DNA of 64,000 bases from Roseiflexus castenholzii DSM 13941 (GTDB lineage: Bacteria; Chloroflexota; Chloroflexia; Chloroflexales; Roseiflexaceae). The DNA lies in assembly GCF_000017805.1 (NCBI RefSeq), contig NC_009767.1, positions 558,001 to 622,000 on the forward strand, written 5' to 3'. This document shows, one piece after another, positions 1 to 7,549 of this stretch. The position numbers were made by a program, and so were the translations under genes. The stretch's first letter is position 1, and each line of letters begins with the position of its first letter. The notes under the pieces were generated by a model that was not told where the DNA came from, made no database searches, and worked only from the letters and a program-made list of their open reading frames with translations.

Positions 1-1
1 C

Positions 2-1621
2 GCAATTGCCGGCGGTGCAAGCCGTCTGTACACCCTCGACGCCGAGACCACGCTGGTGACCGGTCAGGAACGCTTCGATGCGCTCTATCCGATGATCCGT
101 GGCTTTATGGAGCAGTGCGTGCTGGAATACGCTCTCGATGGCGTTCCGGTGCGCGGGTATCGCTCACCCGACAATCCACTGCTCTGGTTGCGCGATCATA
201 CCTATCAGGCGCGTGGGTTTCGCTATTTCGAGACCGACGTCACCAGCATGATCGACGCCTTCCGCCGAGCGCAACGTCCCGATGGCAGTTTTCCCGATTT
301 TCTGGCGCACCCTGAGTTGGGAGTTATGCGTTCTCTGCGCAAGGAGGTCGAGGCGGATGTCGAGTATCTGTTCATTCAGGCGGTCTACGAAGCCTGGCAA
401 ATGACCGGCGACGATGCCTGGCTGCGCACCAATCTCGATGCCATGCGGCGCGCCGCGCGTTACGCCACCAGTGATCCGTTGCGCTGGGATACAGAACAAG
501 GTCTCATCAAACGCCCCTACACGATCGATACCTGGGATTTCTCCTACGGTCCCACGACAACCGATCCGACGACGGGGAAACCGGCGCCGCGTCACTGGAT
601 TGATGACCAGACGATCTGGGGCATTTTCCACGGCGACAACACCGGGCTGGCGTATGCTCTCGAGTTGCTGGCGCGCATCGAGGAGCGGGTTGGCGACCCA
701 ACACGCGCGCAGCAGTGGCGCACCGAGGCGAACGGGATCATGGACCGACTGAATGCGTTGAGCTGGAATGGACGCTTCTTCACCCATTTCGTGCCGCTGG
801 CGCCGTTCGATACGCCGGGTGTCGATGAAGCGGCGCAACTCAGCCTGTCGAACGCCTATGCGCTCAATCGCGGCGTGTTGCGCCACAATCAGGGGCGCGC
901 TATCGTCGATGAATATTTCCGGCGCGGATTGCAGCGCGGCGCGACATTCGCCGAGTGGTACAGCATCGATCCGCCATTTCCAGAAGGGAGTTTCGGGCTT
1001 GCCGGTCGTCCCGGCGAGCGTCCTGGCGAATATGTTAATGGCGGGTTAATGCCGCTCGTCGGCGGCGAACTGGCGCGGGGCGCATTCCGGTATGGCGCCG
1101 AACGCTACGCCTTTGAGATCCTGCACCGGTACTATTTTCTGATCAGCAGCACTGGCGCGACCTATCTCTGGTACTATCCGGCGGGTAATCCGGGGATTTC
1201 CGGCGCAGACACGCTGCCGACCGACGGATGGGGCGCATCGGCGATGCTCGGCGCGCTGATGGAAGGCGCAGCGGGCATCGAAGATCGCGCGGCGCTGTAC
1301 CGCGATGTCGTCCTCAGCCCGCGCTGGATCTTCACCCGCGATGTGGATGGCGTGCAGGCGATTGCGCGCTATGCCGCCTCGGACGGCTATGTCGCCTACC
1401 GTTGGCGGCGGATGAGCGGCGGCGTCGAACTTCAGGCGACTGGATCAGGAGAGCGTATGCGCGTGCGCATCCCCTTGCCGGAAGGCGTGACTGCACCGAC
1501 CAGTGTGTTGCTGAACGGAGCGCCGCAGGACTACACCATCGAAGACGCAAGCGGCAGTCGGTATGTCGTGTTTGATATGACTGCGCCATTTGGGACGGTG
1601 CAGGCGATCTGGGCGCCATAG
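2..1621 (+). CDS. Six-hairpin glycosidase-like protein (5' partial)
   Basis: The frame is open from base 2 with no stop, so the gene probably starts upstream of the window; GTG at 56 is only the first in-frame start here. The visible protein resembles (alpha/alpha)6-barrel glycosidases of the amylo-1,6-glucosidase or trehalase type. It has conserved aromatic and acidic stretches (LWLRDHTYQARG, DTWDFSYGP, WIDDQTIWGIFHGDN, GEYVNGGLMPLVGGELARG), helical pairs between them and a short C-terminal beta-like domain (GVELQATGSGERMRVRIPLP). No signal peptide can be judged because the N terminus is missing. It converges on the terC-like gene, with 3 bp between the stops. The fold assignment is family inference; the substrate is unknown. 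Confidence 0.6.
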   Translation, partial: AIAGGASRLYTLDAETTLVTGQERFDALYPMIRGFMEQCVLEYALDGVPVRGYRSPDNPLLWLRDHTYQARGFRYFETDVTSMIDAFRRAQRPDGSFPDFLAHPELGVMRSLRKEVEADVEYLFIQAVYEAWQMTGDDAWLRTNLDAMRRAARYATSDPLRWDTEQGLIKRPYTIDTWDFSYGPTTTDPTTGKPAPRHWIDDQTIWGIFHGDNTGLAYALELLARIEERVGDPTRAQQWRTEANGIMDRLNALSWNGRFFTHFVPLAPFDTPGVDEAAQLSLSNAYALNRGVLRHNQGRAIVDEYFRRGLQRGATFAEWYSIDPPFPEGSFGLAGRPGERPGEYVNGGLMPLVGGELARGAFRYGAERYAFEILHRYYFLISSTGATYLWYYPAGNPGISGADTLPTDGWGASAMLGALMEGAAGIEDRAALYRDVVLSPRWIFTRDVDGVQAIARYAASDGYVAYRWRRMSGGVELQATGSGERMRVRIPLPEGVTAPTSVLLNGAPQDYTIEDASGSRYVVFDMTAPFGTVQAIWAP

Positions 1622-1624
1622 CCG

Positions 1625-2470
1625 CTATTCCGTCGGCTGCTCCTTGCGGCGGAACGAACCTGTCATCGCCGCCGTCGTCGCCTCGATACGCAACTGGATC
1701 ATCGCGGAGAGCCAGATCAGCGGACGCGCCGCCAGCGCGACAGGAACCCGCAACGGCGTGCGCGCCACAACCACCGTCAGGATCAGAATGCTGGCAGAGA
1801 TGACAAATTGGGTCATTTCTTCGATATGCACATGCCACATCTCCTCCGCCAGCAGTTCGGCGCCAATCGCCAGCAGGAGCAGAAACGCGCCGGTCTGCAA
1901 CGCCGGTTCCCAGGCGATCATGCGGGTGAAAATGGTAGCGGCGAAGCGCATCACGAGAATACCTATCGCCACGCCGGTCATCACAACCCAGAATGCATCC
2001 GACAGCGCCACGGCTGCAATCACGTTGTCGATACTGAACGCCAGGTCGGCAAGTTCAATTGCCAGCACGGTGGACCAGAACCCGCCGCGTGCGCGTGGGA
2101 TTGGGTCGTGCCCGGCTTCGGCGCGATGAGCGTGGTACAGTTCGGCGAAATGATGGAATGCCAGGTACACCAGATACGCCGCGCCAATCGCGCGCAGCCA
2201 GGGCACGTGGATAATGACACTTGCTAACGCCAGCATCAACCCGCGCCCGACATACGCGCCGAGCAAGCCAACTTTGAGCGCCGCTTCGCGTTGATACCCC
2301 AGAACCCGTTGCGACCATGCCGTCAGAAAGCGCAGCACAGGGGTCCAGGTAATAGGGCGATCATTCGGCAGGTGTGCGACCATTGCCCCCAGGACGGCAG
2401 CGTTGTCGATTGACAGAATGCCTTCAAGAAAGATCAATTGGATAATAATCGTAACGGCTGCGATATCCAT
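1625..2470 (-). CDS. TerC family integral membrane protein
   Basis: 281 residues, about eight hydrophobic segments. It carries the two TerC half-repeats, each with an acidic residue before a SIDN motif: EGILSIDNAAVL near residue 15 and LADLAFSIDNVIA near residue 145. TerC proteins are inner-membrane proteins linked to metal-ion export (manganese, tellurite resistance); the ion here cannot be told. A His-rich loop (HHFAELYHAHRAEAGH) lies between the halves and could be cytoplasmic. The gene is divergent from purA over a 344-bp gap and stands alone, without other ter genes. Confidence 0.85.
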   Translation of the reverse strand: MDIAAVTIIIQLIFLEGILSIDNAAVLGAMVAHLPNDRPITWTPVLRFLTAWSQRVLGYQREAALKVGLLGAYVGRGLMLALASVIIHVPWLRAIGAAYLVYLAFHHFAELYHAHRAEAGHDPIPRARGGFWSTVLAIELADLAFSIDNVIAAVALSDAFWVVMTGVAIGILVMRFAATIFTRMIAWEPALQTGAFLLLLAIGAELLAEEMWHVHIEEMTQFVISASILILTVVVARTPLRVPVALAARPLIWLSAMIQLRIEATTAAMTGSFRRKEQPTE

Positions 2471-2572
2471 GGATCACCTGCACTTTCGTACACGAACGCC
2501 AACACAACCCTGGCGACCATGCAGGCAATGCCTGCCACACGGACAGGCATGCGCACAAGCCCGAAACCCGGC

Positions 2573-2578
2573 TATAAT
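2573..2578 (+). promoter_or_regulatory. Possible -10 box upstream of purA
   Basis: A perfect TATAAT lies about 237 bases before the purA start. The hexamer 17 bp upstream (TGCGCA) is a poor -35 box. Just upstream is a nested palindrome (GCAGGC-AAT-GCCTGC, then CAGGCAT) that could be an operator. Upstream of the ATG there is nothing that matches a known purine riboswitch. Confidence 0.35.
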
Positions 2579-2814
2579 AGCACCGGAAGGCGTCTGTGCC
2601 GATGAGACGGATGCAGTTGCCTGACGGGCAGCGCTAGGAATCCTGGCAGGGCGCATTGCCGGATGCCGGACTTCGCCATAGCGCCGCTACGCAACGTGTC
2701 GCCGTAGTGAGAGCGGCGCGCTGCAAAGTTCGCCGGACGATTGCCATATGTATCGTCGTAGTGACGCTTATCATAACACATGTCATTCACAACAGGACAG
2801 AAGGGAGTTCGCCA

Positions 2815-4107
2815 ATGCCGGTCGTCGCAGTAATTGGCGCCCAATGGGGCGACGAAGGCAAGGGGCATATTGTTGACATGCTCGCCGAGCGCGCGCGGCT
2901 TGTCATTCGTTACGGCGGCGGCAACAACGCCGGTCATACCGTCGTCAATCGCCATGGGACCTTCAAACTTCATATCGTGCCGTCGGGTGTCTTCGACCCG
3001 GCGATTGTCAACATTGTTGGCAGCGGCGTCGTCGTAGATCCCGCCGTCCTGCTGGAAGAGATCGCCAATCTCGAAGCGCGCGGCATCTCGACTGCCAAAC
3101 TCTTCGTCAGTGATCGCGCCCATGTGATCATGCCGTATCACATTCTCCAGGATAAGTTCGACGAATCGCTGCGTGGCGAGGCGAAAATCGGCACAACCGG
3201 ACGCGGGATTGGTCCGGCGTATGCCGACAAAATGATGCGCATCGGTATTCGCATGGGCGATCTGTTGCACGAAGAAACGCTGCTCCAGCGTCTACGCCTG
3301 GCGCTCGAGATCAAGAACAAAATGCTGACGACATGGTACGGCGCGCAACCCCTTTCGCTCCACGAGACGTTCCTGAAGTATCTGGAGTATGGGAGTAAAC
3401 TGGAACGTCACGTCACCGATGTCTATCCGATCATTCAGCGTGCGCTCGACCGCGATCTGCCGGTGCTGCTCGAAGGCGCTCAGGGCGTCCTGCTCGACAT
3501 CGATCACGGCTCCTACCCGTATGTCACATCATCGCCGCCTGGCGCGGCAGGCGCCTGCCAGGGCAGCGGCATTCCGCCTGCCCGCCTGTCGTCGGTCATT
3601 GGCGTCTGCAAAGCTTATACCACCCGTGTGGGAGAAGGACCATTCCCCACCGAGATCGAGGACGAGACGGCAACAACATTGCGTCAACTGGGAACGCCGT
3701 GGGCGGAAGTCGGCACCACTACCGGTCGTCTCCGACGGGTCGGCTGGTTCGATGCCGTCATGGCGCGCTACGCGGTGCGAGTCAATGGCATCGACACGCT
3801 GGCGATCACCAAGCTCGACGTGCTCGATACCCTGCCGCGCATCAAAGTGTGCGTTGGCTACCGGCGCCACGACACCGAACTCGACTACCCGCCGGCAAAC
3901 CCATTCATTTTGGGGCAGGTTGAACCGATCTATGAGGATCTTCCCGGATGGCAGACGTCCACCGCAGGGGTGCGCACATTCGATCAACTTCCCGCTGAAG
4001 CGCGCGCATATGTTGCACGTCTCTGTGAACTGGTCGGCGCGCGCCTGGGGATGGTGTCGGTAGGACCAGGGCACGATCAGATTATCGAGGTTCACCGGAT
4101 TATCTGA
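2815..4107 (+). CDS. purA: Adenylosuccinate synthetase
   Basis: Catalyses GTP-dependent joining of IMP and aspartate to adenylosuccinate, the first committed step from IMP to AMP, in the cytosol. The frame is open upstream, but the ATG at 2815 is preceded by an AGAAGGGAG ribosome site and gives 430 residues, the normal family length. The N-terminal GTP loop is GAQWGDEGKG (residues 8-17), with the catalytic Asp13 and the NNAGHT histidine near 41. The IMP loop reads LLDIDHGSYPYVTSS. Late motifs TTTGRLRRVGWFD and AITKLDVLD are present. The segment after VTSS (PPGAAGACQGSG) departs slightly from the usual sequence. It converges on a small minus-strand gene with 4 bp between the ends. Confidence 0.97.
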   Translation: MPVVAVIGAQWGDEGKGHIVDMLAERARLVIRYGGGNNAGHTVVNRHGTFKLHIVPSGVFDPAIVNIVGSGVVVDPAVLLEEIANLEARGISTAKLFVSDRAHVIMPYHILQDKFDESLRGEAKIGTTGRGIGPAYADKMMRIGIRMGDLLHEETLLQRLRLALEIKNKMLTTWYGAQPLSLHETFLKYLEYGSKLERHVTDVYPIIQRALDRDLPVLLEGAQGVLLDIDHGSYPYVTSSPPGAAGACQGSGIPPARLSSVIGVCKAYTTRVGEGPFPTEIEDETATTLRQLGTPWAEVGTTTGRLRRVGWFDAVMARYAVRVNGIDTLAITKLDVLDTLPRIKVCVGYRRHDTELDYPPANPFILGQVEPIYEDLPGWQTSTAGVRTFDQLPAEARAYVARLCELVGARLGMVSVGPGHDQIIEVHRII

Positions 4108-4111
4108 ACGA

Positions 4112-4402
4112 TCACCGGCGAATGTCTCCTGGACCCCAGAGGGCGTTCCACAGATCCTGGACTGTCGTCTGCACCGTGGCAATCGTCTGGCGGATGGGGT
4201 CGGGCGAAAGGCGCGCATCGAGGCGCGTGCGCGCGTCTTCGATCACCTCGGTGAGCAGAGCGTGGGCGTGACGCCCGTAGAGCAGGGTCAATTCATCGGT
4301 GTAGCGCTCGATCAGCGCCTCGCGCTCATCGGTCTGTTGTGCGTCTTCCAGCGCCCGTTCCAGCAAGCGGCGCGTCTCGGCGCGAAAATCGTCGACTCCC
4401 AT
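4112..4402 (-). CDS. Small helical protein of unknown function
   Basis: 96 residues, charged and predicted almost wholly alpha-helical (RRLLERALEDAQQTDEREALIERYTDELTLLYGR), with a short Trp-containing C terminus (DLWNALWGPGDIRR). The start ATG has an AAAAGGAG site just upstream on the minus strand. No signal peptide, membrane segment or known motif was recognised. It lies 3' of purA in convergent orientation and downstream of the minus-strand ParA-like gene, separated from it by about 200 bp of repeats. Base and codon use look native. Confidence 0.6.
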   Translation of the reverse strand: MGVDDFRAETRRLLERALEDAQQTDEREALIERYTDELTLLYGRHAHALLTEVIEDARTRLDARLSPDPIRQTIATVQTTVQDLWNALWGPGDIRR

Positions 4403-4433
4403 GCGATAACTCCTTTTTGATGCGAATTGCGGA

Positions 4434-4604
4434 GGGCGCCCACCAGGGGGCGCCGCTACGACGGCGATGGTATGGTTGGGCGCCCACGAGGGGCGCCGCT
4501 ACGATGGCGATGGTGTGGTTGGGCGTCCACCAGGGAACTCACACCCCGCACCCCGCACCCCGCACCTCACACCTCGCACCTCACACCTCGCACCTCACAC
4601 CTAT
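4434..4604. repeat. Two GC-rich direct repeats followed by a heptamer array
   Basis: Two copies of a roughly 50-bp unit (GGCGCCCAC…GGGGCGCCGCTACGA…GGCGATGGT) are followed at about 4541-4604 by 7-bp tandem repeats, first ACCCCGC and then CACCTCR. The array abuts the stop codon of the minus-strand ParA-like gene, so it lies in that gene's 3' flank. Confidence 0.85.
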
Positions 4605-5551
4605 TGCCTATCCCTGACCAACTCCTGCTTTTTGTAGCGGCACTGGGCGCAGTAACTGATCCGGTAGCCCGCCAGACTCGTGTGTTGCAGCGCCCGCCCA
4701 CAGTGCGGGCAGACTTCCGGATTGGCAGTCGGAACTGAACGGTATGGCGCAGCAGCGGGTTGTGGCACGGGCGCGGGATCCGCCTGCGCTGGCGGTTGCG
4801 GGCGCACGGCGAAGCCGAACGCCCGGCTGATATGTTCGACCAGCATCGCATAGTCGATAGCACCGCGGGATCGCGGATCGTACTCATAGATCGTCTTTCC
4901 GAGCGCAGGCGCTTCGGAGAGCCGCACATTGACGCGTACCGGCGGCGTCACCCGGTCGCCATAGCGAGCGTGGAGCATAGCGAGCAATTCGCCAGACTGC
5001 CGCACCCGCGGATCGTACATAGTCGGGATGATCATGCGCACATGACCGGCGCCGCCCTTAATACGTCCGATCTGTGCCATGAGCAACTCCAGGCTCTTCA
5101 CCGAAAAGTGCTCGACGGTCGTAGGGGCAATCACATCGTGGGCGCACACCAGGGCGTTGACATTGAGCGGCGTCAGCGAGCCTGCCGAGTCGATCAAGAC
5201 GAAATCGTATGCTCCGGCGACCGGTTGGAGCGCCTGTGACAACACCCGGCTCCAATCGGGACGGCGTGCAATGATCGGTTGGGCGCCGAGCAGGGTGGCA
5301 TCCGCCGGCAGAAGATCGAGACCGGAACGCGCTTCGATGATGCAGCGTTCGACCGGCGCGCCATCGACCAGGACATCATAGAGCGTTCGGCGGGGATGAA
5401 CGCCCAGCGCCATCGCCAGGTTTCCCTGGGCATCGGTATCGACCAGCAGAACACGCGCCCCCTTGAGCGCCAGACCCGCGCCCACATTGACGACCGTCGT
5501 CGTCTTGCCGATGCCGCCTTTGAGATTCGCCACCGCAACGACCCGCGCCAC
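4601..5551 (-). CDS. ParA/Soj/MinD-type ATPase with C-terminal zinc ribbon
   Basis: Deviant Walker-A ATPase of the ParA family, which forms dynamic dimers that position DNA or protein cargo. I chose a GTG start at 5551, which follows a GGAGG site by 7 nt and gives 316 residues starting MARVVAVAN; the frame runs open further upstream. The deviant P-loop KGGIGKTT is at residues 11-18 with signature Lys11, Walker A' is VLLVDTDAQGN (about 35-45) and Walker B is FVLIDSAG. After a Pro/Ala-rich linker, the last 40 residues hold a four-Cys zinc ribbon (CPHCG…CAQC). No parB gene is adjacent, so this is an orphan whose cargo is unknown. Confidence 0.85.
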   Translation of the reverse strand: MARVVAVANLKGGIGKTTTVVNVGAGLALKGARVLLVDTDAQGNLAMALGVHPRRTLYDVLVDGAPVERCIIEARSGLDLLPADATLLGAQPIIARRPDWSRVLSQALQPVAGAYDFVLIDSAGSLTPLNVNALVCAHDVIAPTTVEHFSVKSLELLMAQIGRIKGGAGHVRMIIPTMYDPRVRQSGELLAMLHARYGDRVTPPVRVNVRLSEAPALGKTIYEYDPRSRGAIDYAMLVEHISRAFGFAVRPQPPAQADPAPVPQPAAAPYRSVPTANPEVCPHCGRALQHTSLAGYRISYCAQCRYKKQELVRDRQ

Positions 5552-5777
5552 GTTCCGCCTCCGGGGGCATGGTGTAAGATGCCTGTTCAGTGTAGCACAT
5601 CCTGATAAGTGCCACAAATGGCGTGTAAGAAAATTGTCATTGTTGCTGCGCGGCTGTTTACCGTCGCGTCATTGCGCCGTGTTACAGTGAAAGCGACTGA
5701 TGACGCTGTGGCTCGCGCAGCCGCAGTTTGTCATTCATGGCTGCAATCGGCATGTTTCGCGGGCAAGGAGACAGAGA

Positions 5778-6821
5778 ATGCTTATTGCGCGCTCTCCGGT
5801 GCGGATCAGTTTTGGCGGCGGCGGAACCGATCTTGCGGCGTACTACGAGCGTTTTGGCGGCATGGTTGTCAGCGCTTCGATCAATAAGTACATCTACGGC
5901 ATCGTCACCAAAAACTTCGATACCACTTTTCAGGTCATTTCGGCGGATTATCGCGGCAGTATTCTCCAGGTGCCGGTCGATGGTCGGGTCGTCAGCAGCA
6001 GTCTCGAAATGCGCATGGGGCAGGTGATCTACGAACACTTCAACCTGCGCGTTCCGCTGAATATTTTCATTGCATCGGAAGTGCCGCCGGGGACAGGGTT
6101 GGGGTCATCGAGCGCCGTATCGGTCACGCTCTGCAACATTTGCAGCACGCTGGCGGGTGAAGCAATGAACAAACGCCAGTTGGCCGAAACGGCATACGAA
6201 ATCGAAACGAAACGTCTCGAAGCCCCTATTGGCAAGCAGGATCAATACGCAGCCGCTTTCGGCGGTCTCAACTGCTTCGAGTTCAGCGCCGAGGGAGTGC
6301 GGGTCACGCCGCTCGCCATGAGCGTCGGCAACATTCGCGCACTCGAACGGCGCCTGATGCTGTTTTACACCGGCGCCACCCGGCAGGCGCGCGAGATTCT
6401 CAGCGAGCAGCGCGAGCGCAGCGAGCAGCGCAGCGGCAGGACGGTCGAAGCGTTGCATCGCATCAAGGAACTCGGATGGCAGATCAAGGCGGCGCTCGAA
6501 ACGGGGCGTTTCGATGATTTTGGCGCCATGCTCGACGAAAGCTGGCGCCACAAGAAGCAACTCGCCAGCGGTATCTCCAACAGCGCCATTGATGACGCAT
6601 ATGCGGCTGCGCTGGCGGCGGGCGCCGGCGGCGGCAAAATCACCGGCGCCGGCGGTGGCGGCTTTTTGATGATCTACTGCCGTGAAGAGCGCCAGGAGGC
6701 GGTGCATGCTGCGCTCGAACGTCTGGGATTGATCCAGGTGCGGTTCGCCTTCGAATTCGAGGGTTCGCGCATTCTGCTGCACACGAACCTGCTCAACTCA
6801 CCCTACAACTGGAACGAATAG
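5778..6821 (+). CDS. hddA: GHMP kinase, D-glycero-D-manno-heptose 7-phosphate kinase-like
   Basis: Predicted to phosphorylate heptose 7-phosphate at C1, the HddA step of GDP-heptose synthesis. The ATG at 5778 follows AAGGAG and gives 347 residues beginning MLIARSPVRISFGGGGTD, as in the family. The GHMP ATP loop PPGTGLGSSSAVSV is at about 103-116 and the C-terminal Gly-rich motif GKITGAGGGGF near 285. The next gene is a GmhB-like phosphatase, the enzyme that acts after this kinase, which supports the assignment. L-fucose kinase-like or other sugar kinases are alternatives. It is the first gene of a long plus-strand glycan region. Confidence 0.75.
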   Translation: MLIARSPVRISFGGGGTDLAAYYERFGGMVVSASINKYIYGIVTKNFDTTFQVISADYRGSILQVPVDGRVVSSSLEMRMGQVIYEHFNLRVPLNIFIASEVPPGTGLGSSSAVSVTLCNICSTLAGEAMNKRQLAETAYEIETKRLEAPIGKQDQYAAAFGGLNCFEFSAEGVRVTPLAMSVGNIRALERRLMLFYTGATRQAREILSEQRERSEQRSGRTVEALHRIKELGWQIKAALETGRFDDFGAMLDESWRHKKQLASGISNSAIDDAYAAALAAGAGGGKITGAGGGGFLMIYCREERQEAVHAALERLGLIQVRFAFEFEGSRILLHTNLLNSPYNWNE

Positions 6822-6907
6822 GCTGCTGGGACGACCCGGCGCGTTTTCCGATACACGACCACGAGGAAACCGGCAATCCGAACCCCGTTCGGTTGAAAGG
6901 CGGAGCC

Positions 6908-7531
6908 ATGCAAACAGTCTTCCTGGATCGCGATGGTGTCATCAACGAAAATCGTGTCGATCATGTCAAGTCGTGGCAGGAGTTTGTGTTTTTGCCGGGT
7001 GCGCTGGCGGCATTGCGCTGGCTCAACCTTGCCGGTTTTCGCGTCTTTGTGGTGACCAATCAGGCGATTATCGGGCGTGGCATCGTTCCGGCGAGCGTGG
7101 TCGAAGATATTCACACCCGCATGCAGGTGCAGGTCGCCCTGCATGGAGGGCAGATCCACGACATCCGCTACTGCCCGCACGACGATCACGCGAAGTGCGA
7201 TTGTCGCAAGCCGCGCCCCGGCATGTTGCGCGATCTGGCGCGTCGGTGGAACGTCGATCTCGCGCATGCCTACCTGGTTGGTGATGCATGGAGCGATATT
7301 GCCGCCGGGCATGCGATAGGAATACGTAGTATACTGGTGCGTACAGGACGAGGTGCGCAGCAACTCGCGCGCCCTGAAACACAGCAGCATCCGCCGGATC
7401 ACGTTGCGAACGACTTGCTGGGAGCGGTTGCGTGGATCATGCACCAGGAAGAAGTCGCGCTGACGCGCCGAGGGGTGGCGCAATCGCTGTACGAGCGTTC
7501 TGTCGGAGCGCCGTTCTTTTCGGTTCGATAG
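6908..7531 (+). CDS. gmhB: D-glycero-D-manno-heptose 1,7-bisphosphate 7-phosphatase-like HAD protein
   Basis: HAD-family phosphatase of 207 residues that would remove the 7-phosphate from heptose 1,7-bisphosphate. The ATG at 6908 has an AAAGGCGGAG site. HAD motif I is FLDRDGV (Asp7 nucleophile, Asp9), motif II VVTNQ, motif III RKPRPGM and motif IV VGDAWSDI. The zinc-binding loop CPHDDHAKCDC typical of GmhB and histidinol-phosphate phosphatases is present. About 50 residues after the family's usual end (from RTGRGAQQL) have no recognised domain. It follows hddA by 86 bp and probably shares its transcript. Confidence 0.8.
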   Translation: MQTVFLDRDGVINENRVDHVKSWQEFVFLPGALAALRWLNLAGFRVFVVTNQAIIGRGIVPASVVEDIHTRMQVQVALHGGQIHDIRYCPHDDHAKCDCRKPRPGMLRDLARRWNVDLAHAYLVGDAWSDIAAGHAIGIRSILVRTGRGAQQLARPETQQHPPDHVANDLLGAVAWIMHQEEVALTRRGVAQSLYERSVGAPFFSVR

Positions 7532-7549
7532 CAAGGAAGCCAGGAGTCT

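Noticed and set aside
2579..2814. Riboswitch in the purA leader
   Set aside because: The leader has short hairpins, but I could not match it to the purine or other known riboswitch cores.
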